A stretch of DNA of 64,000 nucleotides, taken from positions 19,840,001-19,904,000 of the forward strand of contig NC_091046.1 of NCBI RefSeq assembly GCF_963966145.1, written 5' to 3'. Made by a program: the position numbers and the translations under genes. The notes under the pieces are model-generated. The model made no database searches. It saw nothing but the letters and a program-made list of their open reading frames with translations, and had not been told where the DNA came from. The stretch is from Tenebrio molitor (taxonomy: Eukaryota; Arthropoda; Insecta; Coleoptera; Tenebrionidae). Shown in pieces: positions 1 to 10,276 of the stretch (position 1 is the stretch's first letter; every line of letters starts with the position of its first letter).

Positions 1-1910
1 ATGTTAGCAATTTAGATAAAATTAGAACTGTTTATAAAATTATTTTCTACTTATTAGTTTGGTGTATCATTTTTATCTGTAATTTTTAAGTTTAATAAAT
101 GTAATTTCTGTTTGTTAATTCTAGATAGTAACAAATTTTAAACGACAAAATTCTACCACGAACCGACATTTGTAATAAATATAGAACAGTGACGTAGTGT
201 CATATCCCCCTACATGCTGATTCACATTTAAAATTTTTAATTTATAACGTTAAAGACTCCGGAGATAAACTTTTCGCTCTACTACATATAAATACTTACT
301 TCCGCATTAAAAAACAATTTTTGGTACATTTAAACGTGTGTATGTGCAATATTCGCAAACACAAAACGTAAAGAGTTAGTTACGGTCCAATATTTAACAA
401 TCTCACGGTCTGTATTTAAAGGATGTGTGTTCAACTTTTACTGATATATTTACCAAAGTCACTAATAATTGTAGATCAAATTGCAAAAATTTAAATTAAA
501 CGTCTTACATAGCATTTAATTATTTCAAATTTTATTTATTATCACACATATTTACTAATCTCATTTCATCAGGTGTAAGTACCAGCTATGTGATGACTCT
601 TGAGAAATCATCCGTTGACTCATATTATCTTCGTTTGATTTTGATGAAGTTCTAAACATAGAATATTACGACGTGCAGCCCTGGAAAAGGCGGTTCTGGA
701 ATCGTGAACATCTGTCAGAACTTAACATAATAACTAAGATGAAACGTTCTCAGTGACTTGCTAATTAAATCTCACATCAAGCAGACCTCGCGGATGTAGA
801 GGTTGTACCTTTACCTGACCGACATGTTTGAAACTATCCCGACAACCGTGAACATACCGGAACATTCAATATTCTGCATGCATCTCAACTGTTCCACGGC
901 CTGACACACACAGTTAAATCTATGACATCTTGTTAACATCAAATTTATTAAGTTTAATTAGTTTAATTTATTTTTAAAATACGTTCATAACCTCAAACTT
1001 TGAGTTAAGGAGAATCTTCTTAATATTCTTATGACGATTTTGGTGTCTCCATATCTGGTATCTCTGTGTTAAAAGTTCGTTAAACAAACTGGTTCTTATT
1101 TTTTCTTTTTTAAAATCAACATATCGTTTTATGTATTGACTTTAACTTTAGTAAGTCTCTTATTTAGTTCAAATAGAGCACTGTGGGCAGAACAAGGACT
1201 TACGAACCTTGAATTTATCAAATATTGACACGCAAACTCGTCTTAGCAAGTGATTTTCACAGAATCCATAACTACTGCATAAACGGTGACCCTGATAGGG
1301 GTCGTATTTAATATTTCTAACTTTACTATACATATATATATATTGCAGATAAAAATACAGTTTATGCTTGATATACAACTTTGCACATGACATAAATTAT
1401 TAAAGAGATTTGTTATTGTTTTTAGGTAACGTCATTGCTGATATACTTGTTAATTGTTGTTTTACCTGCTCCTTTCTCAGAATAAAGATGTTTTAATCAA
1501 TTTTAAATTGTTAGATTAAAATAAATAAAAACGCGATTATAGGTAAGTGATTCTATTGTGTCTGGAATAGGTTACAGTTAACATCCTACCAGAAATCCAG
1601 TGGTTATTTTAATCAAATTTGTTAACGTAGGCTGGTATTAGATGTTCTACAAGGAATAAAACTTGGTGGATCTTGTTCATAATCTATCAAACAATTTTAC
1701 AACCACGAAATCACCTGGTAAAAAATATTTTGGTCATGCCTTAAAATGCTCTCAAAAAATTCACAAATTCACAATCCTGATTGGCAAATTCAAATTTATA
1801 ATTTTTTAGAAGGTAATATCAATATGTAAAATATTTTAAACAACTTTCTTAACCGATTCTAACTGTTACTTAAGTAATATAAAACTATTTCATCGACTTG
1901 TGTTAACATA
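1..1910. other. AT-rich stretch, no gene recognised
   Basis: Only short chance reading frames occur here. The longest, on the minus strand at 1169-1393, has no recognisable motif and biased composition. No repeat with a second copy in the window was found. It may be intergenic DNA or distal regulatory DNA of the receptor gene to the right. Confidence 0.5.
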
Positions 1911-1997
1911 CAGGTGTTGATAAAGTAAGTAACAAAATTTATAATTGCGTTATATGTTTTCAAGCAAAACGCTCGGACAGGTCAATTTTATTTTTTA

Positions 1998-3539
1998 ATT
2001 AGCCACCTTATGACATAAAAATTTTACTTATGACGCATGTATTTTTGCACAATGACGTCATCATTAGTTTTTTCAATGACAAGCCCAATTTTTTGCTGCT
2101 TTTATAGATGATTTAACTACTTAAATGAAGATACCTTAGATAACAATTTTTTTGAGAAAATAAAACACTTACCCTAAGAAATAAAAATTTAACTTTAATG
2201 GAAGAAAATCTTAATTAAACCTCAAAAACAAACAAAATTTAGCGCAAGTGTTCAAATTGCTCTCCATCAACCATTTGGCACTGACCGGATACGAGTGTAA
2301 ACACTTTGTACACTTCGTTCAAGGAGTTCAGTAGCAATGTGCTCCACTTCAGTGTGAATTCTTTGCCGTAGCTCGTCTAAATTATTTGGCCTATTAAAAT
2401 AAACCTTATATTTTAAATAACCCCACAAAAAATCGAAGGGAGTCAAGTCTGGGGAACGCGGTAGTCACTCAAAAGCTCCTCGAAGTCCTATCTACATTCC
2501 AGGAAATGTGGTCTCAAGATATTGACGGACGTTGATTCCAAAGTGAGGAGGCGCCCCATTTTGTTGAAATGAAATATCCTGATGGGGTACATCTGCTTCG
2601 TGATCATTTGGAAACATTGCTGTCAGAGCTGGTACTAAATCAAACGGCAAAAAATTCAAATAAGATGCTGCTGTAAGGTTTCCTTCAAAAAAGTAAAGCT
2701 CTATTAAACACCGTCCGATTATTCCAGTTCAAATATTTAATTTCCTTTGGCGTTGACTGTGAGTCTTGAGTCCAGTGAGGATTTTCTCTTGACCAATACC
2801 TGCAATTGTGACGATGTACTGTCCCAATCAGGCAAAACATGAGGTCGTCAGAAAATAGGATATTATTTAAAAAGTTTGGATCTTCATCGCAGCGTAACAT
2901 TAGTTCTTCACAAAACTGCAAGCGGCGCGGCGATCTGAATCATCCTTGTTTAATTCGTGAATCAATTAATTGAACTTTGTAAGGATGATATTTCTCTTTC
3001 TTGAACAACTTCTCGATAAAAGAGTGGTCCACGTTATTATTTAGGGCTAGCTGCATTGTAGAATTGTTAGGATTTTCTTCAGCTTCAAGTAACACATCTA
3101 ATTTGGTGTCTTCATCTTTTCGAGGTCGACCTTGCCGAGGCAAATCATGGACGGATCCGTTTCAGTAAATTTGCCAACCAAACTTACTGTGAATCTTGCA
3201 ATAGGCGGTCTATCAGGATGTTTTCGCTTTTAAAAAAATTTGCTAAATGCCTCTTTCACACGCTGACTAAAATACTCAAGTACTGTTTTTAAAAAGTCAA
3301 ATTTACGAGAATTACTTTTTGTTTCATCCATCAAAATTGATACAGACGTGATAACGATTATTTGAAAAAACAAGTTTAATTTTTTAAGTATGTTATTTTG
3401 TTATCTAAGGTACCAATTTTTTTACACCATCATTTAAGTAGTTGGACTATCTATTAAAAAAACAGCAAAAAAATTGAGGTTCATTGTGCAAAAATACATG
3501 GCGTCGAAGGCAAAATTTTTATTTCATAAGGTGGCTAAT
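1998..3539 (-). mobile_element. mariner-type element with long terminal inverted repeats
   Basis: The left end (ATTAGCCACCTTATGACATA) and the inverted right end (ATTAGCCACCTTATGAAATA) match, and the similarity continues imperfectly for about 150-170 bases, through TGTATTTTTGCACAATGA and TACCTTAGATAACAA. Long inverted ends around a single transposase remnant, about 1.5 kb in total, fit the Tc1/mariner/IS630 superfamily (established family knowledge). It lies just inside the left arm of the larger inverted-repeat element, so it inserted into it (inference). Confidence 0.8.
2230..3330 (-). pseudogene. Decayed Tc1/mariner-superfamily transposase
   Basis: Read on the minus strand, pieces of one transposase appear in order but in different frames. 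First comes an N-terminal DNA-binding part with GRPRKDEDTKLDVLLEA (2940-3143). Next is NNILFSDDLMF with HNCRYWSRENPHW (2685-2921), where the D of FSD is the expected first catalytic aspartate. Then comes QQNGAPPHFGINVRQY near 2530-2582. Then RSPDLTPFDFLWGYLK near 2405-2455, followed by VDGEQFEHLR and a stop near 2250. The block usually read QQDGAPPH has N in place of D, so the second catalytic aspartate is lost. Together with the frameshifts this marks a dead copy. The reaction of the family is cut-and-paste transposition at TA sites. Confidence 0.85.
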
Positions 3540-3547
3540 CTATAGGT

Positions 3548-4094
3548 ATGTATACTGGGTGCCCCAAAATTCGCGGAACAACGTAGTATTACGTTGTTAA
3601 GTAGTCATTAAGAGATCAGGTAAAAATGTTTAAAAAAATCAATCTTCTTTTTTGTAGAAGATATGGACCTATTCGTTACACTAAATGTGGCAACATTTAA
3701 AAACATTCTATGCACCCCAATAGTCTGCGAATATTTCATTTTTGTTGTATCCATGGAAATGAGAGGGAAAAATCAAAGCCGTGTTGCCGTATGCTATTTG
3801 AGGTAAAACGAACATAAAATTACTACTTGGAAATGCTGGAAATAATGGAGAAAATAACTGCAAACCTGATCACAATCGTTCAAAATTATTAGCCCACTGT
3901 ATAGTAAAAGACAAATAGTCAAAATATTTTTTATTATTTAAAATAAATGAGATCAAAGCTGCACCTTTTGGGCTCCCATCTCTTCAAATCTAAGAGGTAT
4001 AGAATTTTTTAATTATTTTTCTCGTTATTTTCTAACATGAATTGACATTACCTCATTGAGTTGTTCCGCGAATTTTGGGGCACCCAGTATATAA
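3548..4094. mobile_element. MITE with TACTGGGTGCCCCAAAATTC ends
   Basis: TATACTGGGTGCCCCAAAAT at 3548 is repeated inverted at 4066-4094, giving arms of about 30 bases around roughly 490 non-coding bases. The TA-rich flanks suggest TA target-site use, as in mariner-derived MITEs. A second, left-truncated copy lies near 59930-60087. No coding capacity was seen. Confidence 0.8.
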
Positions 4095-4858
4095 AACTGA
4101 ATGTCTGTTTGTTTGTATATTTTGTATGCAAATCTCCAGTTTTACTCCGATCTCGATGAAATTTGTACACTTGATCTTCAAAACAAGAAGAAAATTACTG
4201 TCTTCTTTAATTTTACAAAAACCAACCCCTACTACCATTTTCAACCCTGTTAAGAGTTGGAAATACCCTCACCTTCGCCGCTTCACCCCTATTTCATCCT
4301 CTGAGTATATCGTCACCTTCGCCGCTTGACACCCACAAAAAGCAACCCCTATTATCATTTTTAAGCCTGTTAAGCACAAAAAATTTTTTTTCGAGTTGGA
4401 AATCGCGTTTGCATGATATGTTCAGATGTCATACTTACATTTGGTTGTTTATAAAAGGAGCAATTTCGCAAAATGTGTGAATGATTGTGTTTTACCGGAA
4501 GATGTCTTAAATGAAGCAAAACAAGCTTCAAATAGCTTAATACCGGAAAAATCAAAAGGCAGGTATCTGAAATCAAACGAGGCAATCAAACAATAGGAGG
4601 ATCTAAATAAGGTTACAACTGAAAATAAAAGTGTTATGTTGGCGTATTTTCATGAATTGGTAAGTGATCTTATCGTATTGATCTTTTTGTTTATATAGTC
4701 GAAGAAAAAAGTAGTCTACAGTAAAGTTTTAATTATTCTTCGTAAAAAGACAAATTTCATATTGAAATTACTGCGTTTATCACAATACATACATGAAAGT
4801 AGAAACATAATTTTAAAACATTCTGAAATTTGCGGGCGAAGCCGCGGGTAAAAGCTAG
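4095..4858 (+). mobile_element. Helitron-like non-autonomous element
   Basis: The right end has a GC-rich short stem (GCGGGCGAAGCCGCGGG, 4832-4848) followed by TAAAAG and CTAG at 4855-4858, the arrangement expected at a Helitron 3' end (hairpin then CTRR). The left part begins AAAACTGAATGTCTGTTTG, like insect non-autonomous Helitron-like repeats as I remember them. The 5' limit is uncertain because it abuts the MITE. It contains an exon-like tyrosine-recombinase remnant at 4483-4659, which may be captured sequence. No Rep/helicase coding sequence is present. Confidence 0.5.
4483..4659 (+). pseudogene. Crypton-like tyrosine recombinase exon remnant
   Basis: The plus-strand frame reads SLIPEKSKGRYLKS, then an in-frame stop, then ENKSVMLAYFHEL. 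This resembles the N-terminal (core-binding) part of Crypton/KIAA1958-like tyrosine recombinases, where L-P-E-K-S-x-x-R-Y is followed by a VLLAYF-type motif (family knowledge). The frame runs straight into a consensus donor, TTG|GTAAGT at 4660, so it looks like a former exon. The stop and the lack of the catalytic C-terminal half make it non-functional. The minus-strand fragment near 7522-7776 carries the same signature. Confidence 0.5.
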
Positions 4859-5425
4859 TTAATAGCTATTTATGCACCAAGGGCGTTACAACGATGATTA
4901 CGCCCGGAGAACGATGAATCCAGATGGATATCGTTCGATGGGCGTAATCATTCGGTGACGCCGTGGTGCATACAAGATTTTATTTTTCACTATACGTGTT
5001 CTTAAAAAAAAAAAAATTGGCATCTTTGCAATTATGAATTGATGAGGGCGTTATGAATTCATTACGCCCGCTTATTCTTATAACGCCCTGTTTTATTCCC
5101 CGGTTGTTATGGACATGTTTACGTATTTCGTATCCTAGGAGTTATCATGCAATTATACTAAAGTGAAAAATAAAAAATAAAATTGACCTGTCCGAGCGTT
5201 TTGCTTGAAAACATTAAATAACGCAATTATAAATTTTGTTCCTTACTTTATCACAACACTGTATGTATACAGTGTAAGAACTTTAACTGGAATAAAATGC
5301 ACAACTTGGACATAGACGATTTTTGTAAAAAAATCCCGAAACAAATGAATTTTTGTTTTTCCTTGTCCACATTTTAGCGCATATGGTTTTGCATATCTGC
5401 TCCCAGAAAGTGCGCAACCACTCGT

Positions 5426-5515
5426 AACTTTTTTTTTTTCAAATGTAAGGGTATGCCAAGTGACCTTTCAAATGAGATGTCACTTGGCATACCATTACAT
5501 TTGAAAAAAAAAGTT
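5426..5515. repeat. Near-perfect 90-bp hairpin
   Basis: AACTTTTTTTTTTTCAAATG at 5426 and its inverted partner ending at 5515 flank GGTATGCCAAGTGAC and GTCACTTGGCATACC. The arms are about 37 bases with only a few mismatches and enclose a loop of roughly 14 bases. This is probably a foldback element end or a collapsed MITE. A hairpin RNA product is possible but unsupported. Confidence 0.8.
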
Positions 5516-5752
5516 AGGTAGTACTATCACCAAACCTATTATATCATTTAATTAAAAAAAAAAAAATAACTTTTTAAGGATGCCCCATTTAACCCATGTT
5601 TGCATTTAAAAAAATCAAGTTGGCTGTGTATTTTGAAAACTTATGTATAAAAAAATAATTGATAAGTAGCTTTTAATGAGTCCTAAGTCTGTTTAAAACT
5701 TCAGGGTTCTAGCTTAAACCATTTTAGCAGGACGGAGCCGGTTCCATACATA

Positions 5753-5912
5753 TTAGTGAGTTTGCGCCAAGGCATTTTCCCTTACGGTATAAAGTCATAC
5801 CGTGCGTTACACTAGTGTTTCCTAGGTTATTTTGATTTTCTACAAATTTTATTGGAGGAACATAACGTTTATTTTTATAATGTAAGGGAAAATCCCATTG
5901 CGCAAACACTGT
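5753..5912. mobile_element. Short foldback MITE
   Basis: The left arm (AGTGAGTTTGCGCCAAGGCA then TTTTCCCTTAC, 5753-5784) matches the inverse of the right arm (5881-5912: GTAAGGGAAAATCCCATTGC then GCAAACACTGTA). Total size is about 160 bp. The minus-strand reading frame that covers it at 5724-5975 is a by-product of the repeat. Confidence 0.7.
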
Positions 5913-7029
5913 AATGGCAACTCTGTATTTATATTTAAATAAATAGTGCGTTTTAACTTTTTTCACAAACTCCATAAAAGTAAATCATAGCAAGATCTGA
6001 CTAAAGCTATCTAATAAGTTGCAGTTTGTTGTAGCCCTTTTAGATCACCGCTAGTAATGTTATTTTATTCTTTTCATTATCACTTAGGCTTAACCAAAGA
6101 AACGCGATCACTACCTGTGTGTTTAGTCCTTGGCGGCATTTCGAACACAAAACGCGTGTCAGATGTGGGTACATTTTAAGTATATGGCTATGACGCCAAC
6201 AGAACATCTGCTTTTAAAGCCACCTTCAGTTTTTCAAACAGCCGAATATACCAAAGATAAAAACTGTTATGGCAAAAGGGTTGAAATATTATATATATAT
6301 TTTAACTTTATTTCCTTCATCTAATAGTGAAAGGAATTTATAAATTGGTCGATTAAAACAAAAGTGGTATCAGTAAATTTCGATGACATCAACGACTTAT
6401 AGATGAGAATTAAACAGGGAATTTGGTAAATTAGTTTTCGGCCTCCCAATCTGGGAAATATAGCGTTACCTTACACTTGAGGTCAAGGGAGGTGCGATTT
6501 CCCGTACAATGTCAAAAATTTCTAGTGGAATGTGGGAAAAATCTAGTGGAGTACGGGAAAAATGTGCGGACACCGTTGATTTATTCTTTTCACAGTTAAT
6601 TTAAAATTAAAGTGTCCATACGTTACTTTAACTTGGTATAAAAAAACACATTTCCCTGTATAATTTTTCCGATAAATGTGTTTGTTTAATTTATATCGAT
6701 CTAAAAAGAAAATAATCGTAACAGGGAAAATACAACCTATTGGGTTGGCAGCTGTATATGTCAAAAAGTTTGACAATTGTCAGGTATATCATAAATATCT
6801 GCAAAATTGCACAATAAAACCAGATAAAACTAAACCACAGAAGTTGATATATGGTTTTGTGTGCCTACTTTATCCAGTACTAGCTGTTAGTGCTAAAGTG
6901 CAACTGGAAAATAAAAATTCTAACCCCAAAATCTTGTATTCACCTGAAGAAAGATGATTCGTTTTCACCAGGAAGTAGTGGTGAAGTACAAGACATTTTA
7001 ATAGTTTGCAACATTAACATAATTTATTT
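5913..7029. other. Non-coding stretch, unassigned
   Basis: The longest frame (6676-6957, plus) has no recognised domain. A short tandem of two similar units (TCTAGTGGAATGTGGGAAAA, then TCTAGTGGAGTACGGGAAAA) lies at about 6521-6562. Nothing else is supported. Confidence 0.4.
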
Positions 7030-7776
7030 TGTAAAATTACAGTTGTAAACATTATTGTTACAATTCTCCACTTTAGAGAACAATGCAGAAACAATTTGGT
7101 AACTGTCAGCTTTATTACTTCTGGGTTGAATGTCAATATGTTGTACTGGTGCTTCTCTTACGGTACTGATGATGGAATTCTCAATGTTGGATGGTTACAT
7201 TGGAAGCAACTGCTAAAAATTCAAGTAGATTAAAGCACTGTATCGAAGTTTGTGACACAACTCACCATTGTTTGAGCTGTAGCTGCAACACAGTACATTT
7301 TGTTTTTGATGTTGAAGGAAGGCCATCAGTCATCACGAATCATTTTAGGAACTTCAATCTTGTGTCCATAGGGCAATCAAGGTTCAAATATTTGTCAATT
7401 TTATTTGAAATTGTTTTAATTGTATTAATATCAATTTAACCTGACTTCCATATATTTCTTCACAGTTTCAACCCAGTTTGGATTGGTAATGGCAAACGAT
7501 CTACAAATATTGGTTTTTGTGTCAGTTATCAATGTAATATCTTCTCTTGACATTTTCCATTTTCAGAGTATATAACTCCTTTCGGGGACAGGCACCACAA
7601 ACACCTATTAATAAAACTGTCTGTAATAAAATATGGTTTATTAAAAATTTGTGAATTAAAGAATAGTTATTACATACTTTCGTGAGAAAAAATTGTCCTA
7701 TGTAACGTTGTTTCGATTTTTGTGGTAATAATTCAGAATTTAGTCCTGCCACTAGTTGTACTGCCTCTGGTGTCAC
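7030..7776 (-). pseudogene. Crypton-like tyrosine recombinase, decayed
   Basis: The minus-strand frame at 7522-7776 has VQLVAGLNSELLPQKSKQRY near its start. It then passes, apparently after a deletion, to LLIGVCGACPRKELYTLKME, the G-x-x-G-A-x-R-x-x-E-L region that precedes the catalytic arginine in tyrosine recombinases of the Crypton type. Lower coordinates hold more of the same strand in broken frames and end with SYQIVSALFSKVENCNNNVY and a stop near 7030. An asparagine/cysteine-rich tail like this is usual for insect Crypton-like proteins (recollection, not a search). The conserved R-H-x-x-R-type boxes cannot be read intact. It is a dead fragment of a DNA element that integrates by site-specific recombination. 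Confidence 0.5.
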
Positions 7777-8034
7777 ATTTAACTCACTCTATATTATATA
7801 CTAGACATTTTTTTCACTCGATTAATACACCAAAATCAAATTTTGAAGCACGACCGTGAAAATTTAGCCGGCAAATAATTTGTTAGGAAAAAAACAAATG
7901 AGCGGTCACGGTCGTCAAGGAATTGATTCCACAGCATTCGATTCTTTATTGACGATGTCAAATTCTACAATAAAATTAGTCTTGATTTTCAAAAGATTTA
8001 ATATTTTGGTCAGCCGAAAAGTCTAATACAAATG

Positions 8035-8138
8035 TCGTACGGGACGTATTTTCCGGCCCTCCAACTAATCAGGCACTCGGCTGCGCCATCGTGCCCGAAA
8101 CCAGTTGTCGTGCCGGAAAATTCACATCCCGTACTCTA
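8035..8138. repeat. Short inverted repeat, probable MITE fragment
   Basis: GTACGGGACGTATTTTCCGG near 8038 and CCGGAAAATTCACATCCCGT near 8115 are inverted versions of each other with small differences. The about 60 bases between them are GC-richer than the surroundings. No coding sequence is present. Confidence 0.5.
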
Positions 8139-9600
8139 ATGTAAATAACTATTACAGGTTATTCGTAATGTTCTCAGTGAATTTGAATACCGTTTGGCTA
8201 ACTTCGAGAATTTATTATTTTCAATTTAGCTAAATTCTTTTTCGTCTTAATCGATTTAAAAAATGCTTTCACCCTTGGACAGAGGAAAAAATCCCATCAA
8301 AAAATATAATATTTTGATTAATATGTATTTACATTTTCGGTTAGCAAATTACTTTATTAAAATAATGGGTTTGAAACGTCAAATACCCTTAACTGTATTA
8401 CATGAATATCAGTTTATGAAAAACATATAAATTAAAGATATTTTTACAGCAGGATTCTTTTATTACCTAATAATTTTAATAAATTCTTGAACACAACGGG
8501 TTATTAAGTATTAAATTCCCATAAAGGTATTTAATAATAGTGACACTATTTTAATTTTATAGCAGCTTTTCCGGCCGTGCCTATTGGACTATTCCAGATG
8601 ATAAAACCTTATAGCGATCTCACAGCAATTAAAGTACATATACATTTTTGCAGAAAAGTTTTGTATAAGTAATATAAAATTCAGTTTCAGTGTTAAGAAT
8701 TAACTAAAGAAAAAAATTCTAACAATAATTTACTGCCAACTAATTTGAATCAAAAATTTACTGTTTGTAATCAAAATACATAATACAACATGTATCACCC
8801 TTTCATGATGCTATTTTATTTTCAGCTCTCTAAGGTTACATAGCATTGTTGAATACGATCACATTTTAATATCGGTACCCATTCAATGAGAGTAAAAACA
8901 AAAAATATTATCAAAAACATTGTCAAGGTCTATTCAATGAATTTGGCAGTAATTTGTTTCGATTACAATCACAAAAATATTTTTCAAAAACCTATTTATA
9001 CATTCAGGATGATATCAGCACATTAACGTCGAATACATATATCTAACCGATATAAACATAACAAATTATTTTCGTAGTACCGTAAAAATTCAGAGGTTAT
9101 TTGATTTGTACAAATTAAAATACAGAATAATTATAGATAATTTGACTTTTACTTTTACCAATATAAATAAATTACACTATTTTATTAACATACTATTTAG
9201 ATATTTTGAAACTTTAAAAAACGCGTTAACACATAATTATATATTTTTAAATTCAGATTCATGACATACGTAGATAAGTAATTATATATTTATACCTTCT
9301 TAAATGCGTCATTATTATGATCATCATTATAAAATCAGCATGAATAACATTCGTATACTAAAGATTTAAAAAAATTCAAGCTAAAAATATAAACAAAAGG
9401 AGCAGTGATTTAATATTAATTCAATTTCTCCAAGACATAATTTTTAGAAGCTTCAAAAAATGTTTATTCAAACTACACATGCTATCACAAAGTATCAACA
9501 ATAACTAGCAGGTATAACAATTTCCTAGGAAAGCGTTTTTCCACGATTAGAAGGCATGATAGTTGCTTGAAGCAAGATTTGAAGGAATACCCAATGTAAC
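8139..9600. other. AT-rich stretch, nothing recognised
   Basis: No reading frame above background, no inverted repeat of note and no second copy elsewhere in the window was found. It is likely intergenic. Confidence 0.5.
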
Positions 9601-9606
9601 AGTAAT

Positions 9607-9858
9607 TTATTATTATTATAAATAAAAAAAAAAAAATTTGTTACACAGTCTAGGACTGGTTTTACAAATCTACGAGGGGCATGATGACCAACTCAGTAGA
9701 CCGGGACCAATGGCTTAACGTGACTTCCGAATCACGAGACAGAATATAGCCTTTTTTTTTTAATTTTTTTTTTAATTTCGCCCTGGGTCGGAATCGAACC
9801 CGCGACCCTCGCGTCCCTGAGCCGAAACGGACTCCCTTAGGCTATATTCTGCCTATTA
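9607..9858 (-). mobile_element. tRNA-derived SINE
   Basis: On the minus strand a tRNA-like head carries a good RNA polymerase III B box, GGTTCGATTCC (complement of 9790-9800), preceded by GGCTCAGGGACGCGAGGG as a weak A-box region. Then come a central part with CGTGATTCGGAAGTCACGTT and AAGCCATTGGTCCCGG, and a tail of ATTTATAATAATAATAAATT at the low-coordinate end. The conserved middle resembles the GGAAGGCACGTTAAGCC block of many insect SINEs (family knowledge). Inside it, AGACAGAATATAGCC and GGCTATATTCTGCC are inverted copies. Confidence 0.6.
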
Positions 9859-10056
9859 TGGTTTGCTTAAAAAGAATTTTTGGAGAAGTATTATACGCGT
9901 ATATGAACAAATTGTTCTAAAAATATATAACAACATCTGGAATTATAAAACGTAGTTATATTAAAAAAAAGCCTACAAGTAGTGAGCACAATTTTGGCGA
10001 GATTGTCATATTGTAAACCTATCTTTTAATTGTTGTTACTTAGAAACCTGTAACTG

Positions 10057-10276
10057 GTATAGTTTGTCCAGCGAGAGATTAGTTGACATAAAAATCATTT
10101 AATTCTACGTAGAGAAAGTAGTACCTAGCATACGTAAAATTTGAAATATATCCTTTAAGCCGTAACATTTTTGCCCTGAAATTATGCTCTAATTAATGTA
10201 TTCTAGTGCATTTTGTAGTGTTGAGTTAATTTAATACAATTTATAATCTTCCAATCTCTCGCTGGACGAAGTATAG
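10057..10276. mobile_element. MITE with GTCCAGCGAGAGATT ends
   Basis: TATAGTTTGTCCAGCGAGAG at 10058 and the inverted CTCTCGCTGGACGAAGTATA ending at 10275 form terminal repeats of about 23 bases. The interior is AT-rich and non-coding. Confidence 0.75.

Larger units (their letters stand above)
1911..5262. mobile_element. Outer inverted-repeat element containing other insertions
   Basis: The segment at 1911-1996 reappears inverted at about 5170-5262. Both arms read GATAAAGTAAG, then AACAAAATTTATAATTGCG, then AAGCAAAACGCTCGGACAGG. The match runs over roughly 85 bases with few differences. Between the arms lie a mariner remnant, a MITE and a Helitron-like element, so the arms are probably ends of an older foldback or terminal-inverted-repeat element later invaded. 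The part at 4860-5170 contains short inverted GGGCGTAAT / ATTACGCCC motifs and probably belongs to the same host element. No coding sequence of its own was recognised, so the superfamily is unknown. Confidence 0.55.

Noticed and set aside
6676..6957. A 93-codon plus-strand frame
   Set aside because: No domain or homologous second copy; it overlaps an opposite-strand frame and lies between decayed elements.
9770..9850. Possible tRNA gene
   Set aside because: A B box is present, but no cloverleaf with acceptor pairing could be folded. The flanking central block and A/T-rich tail indicate a SINE.
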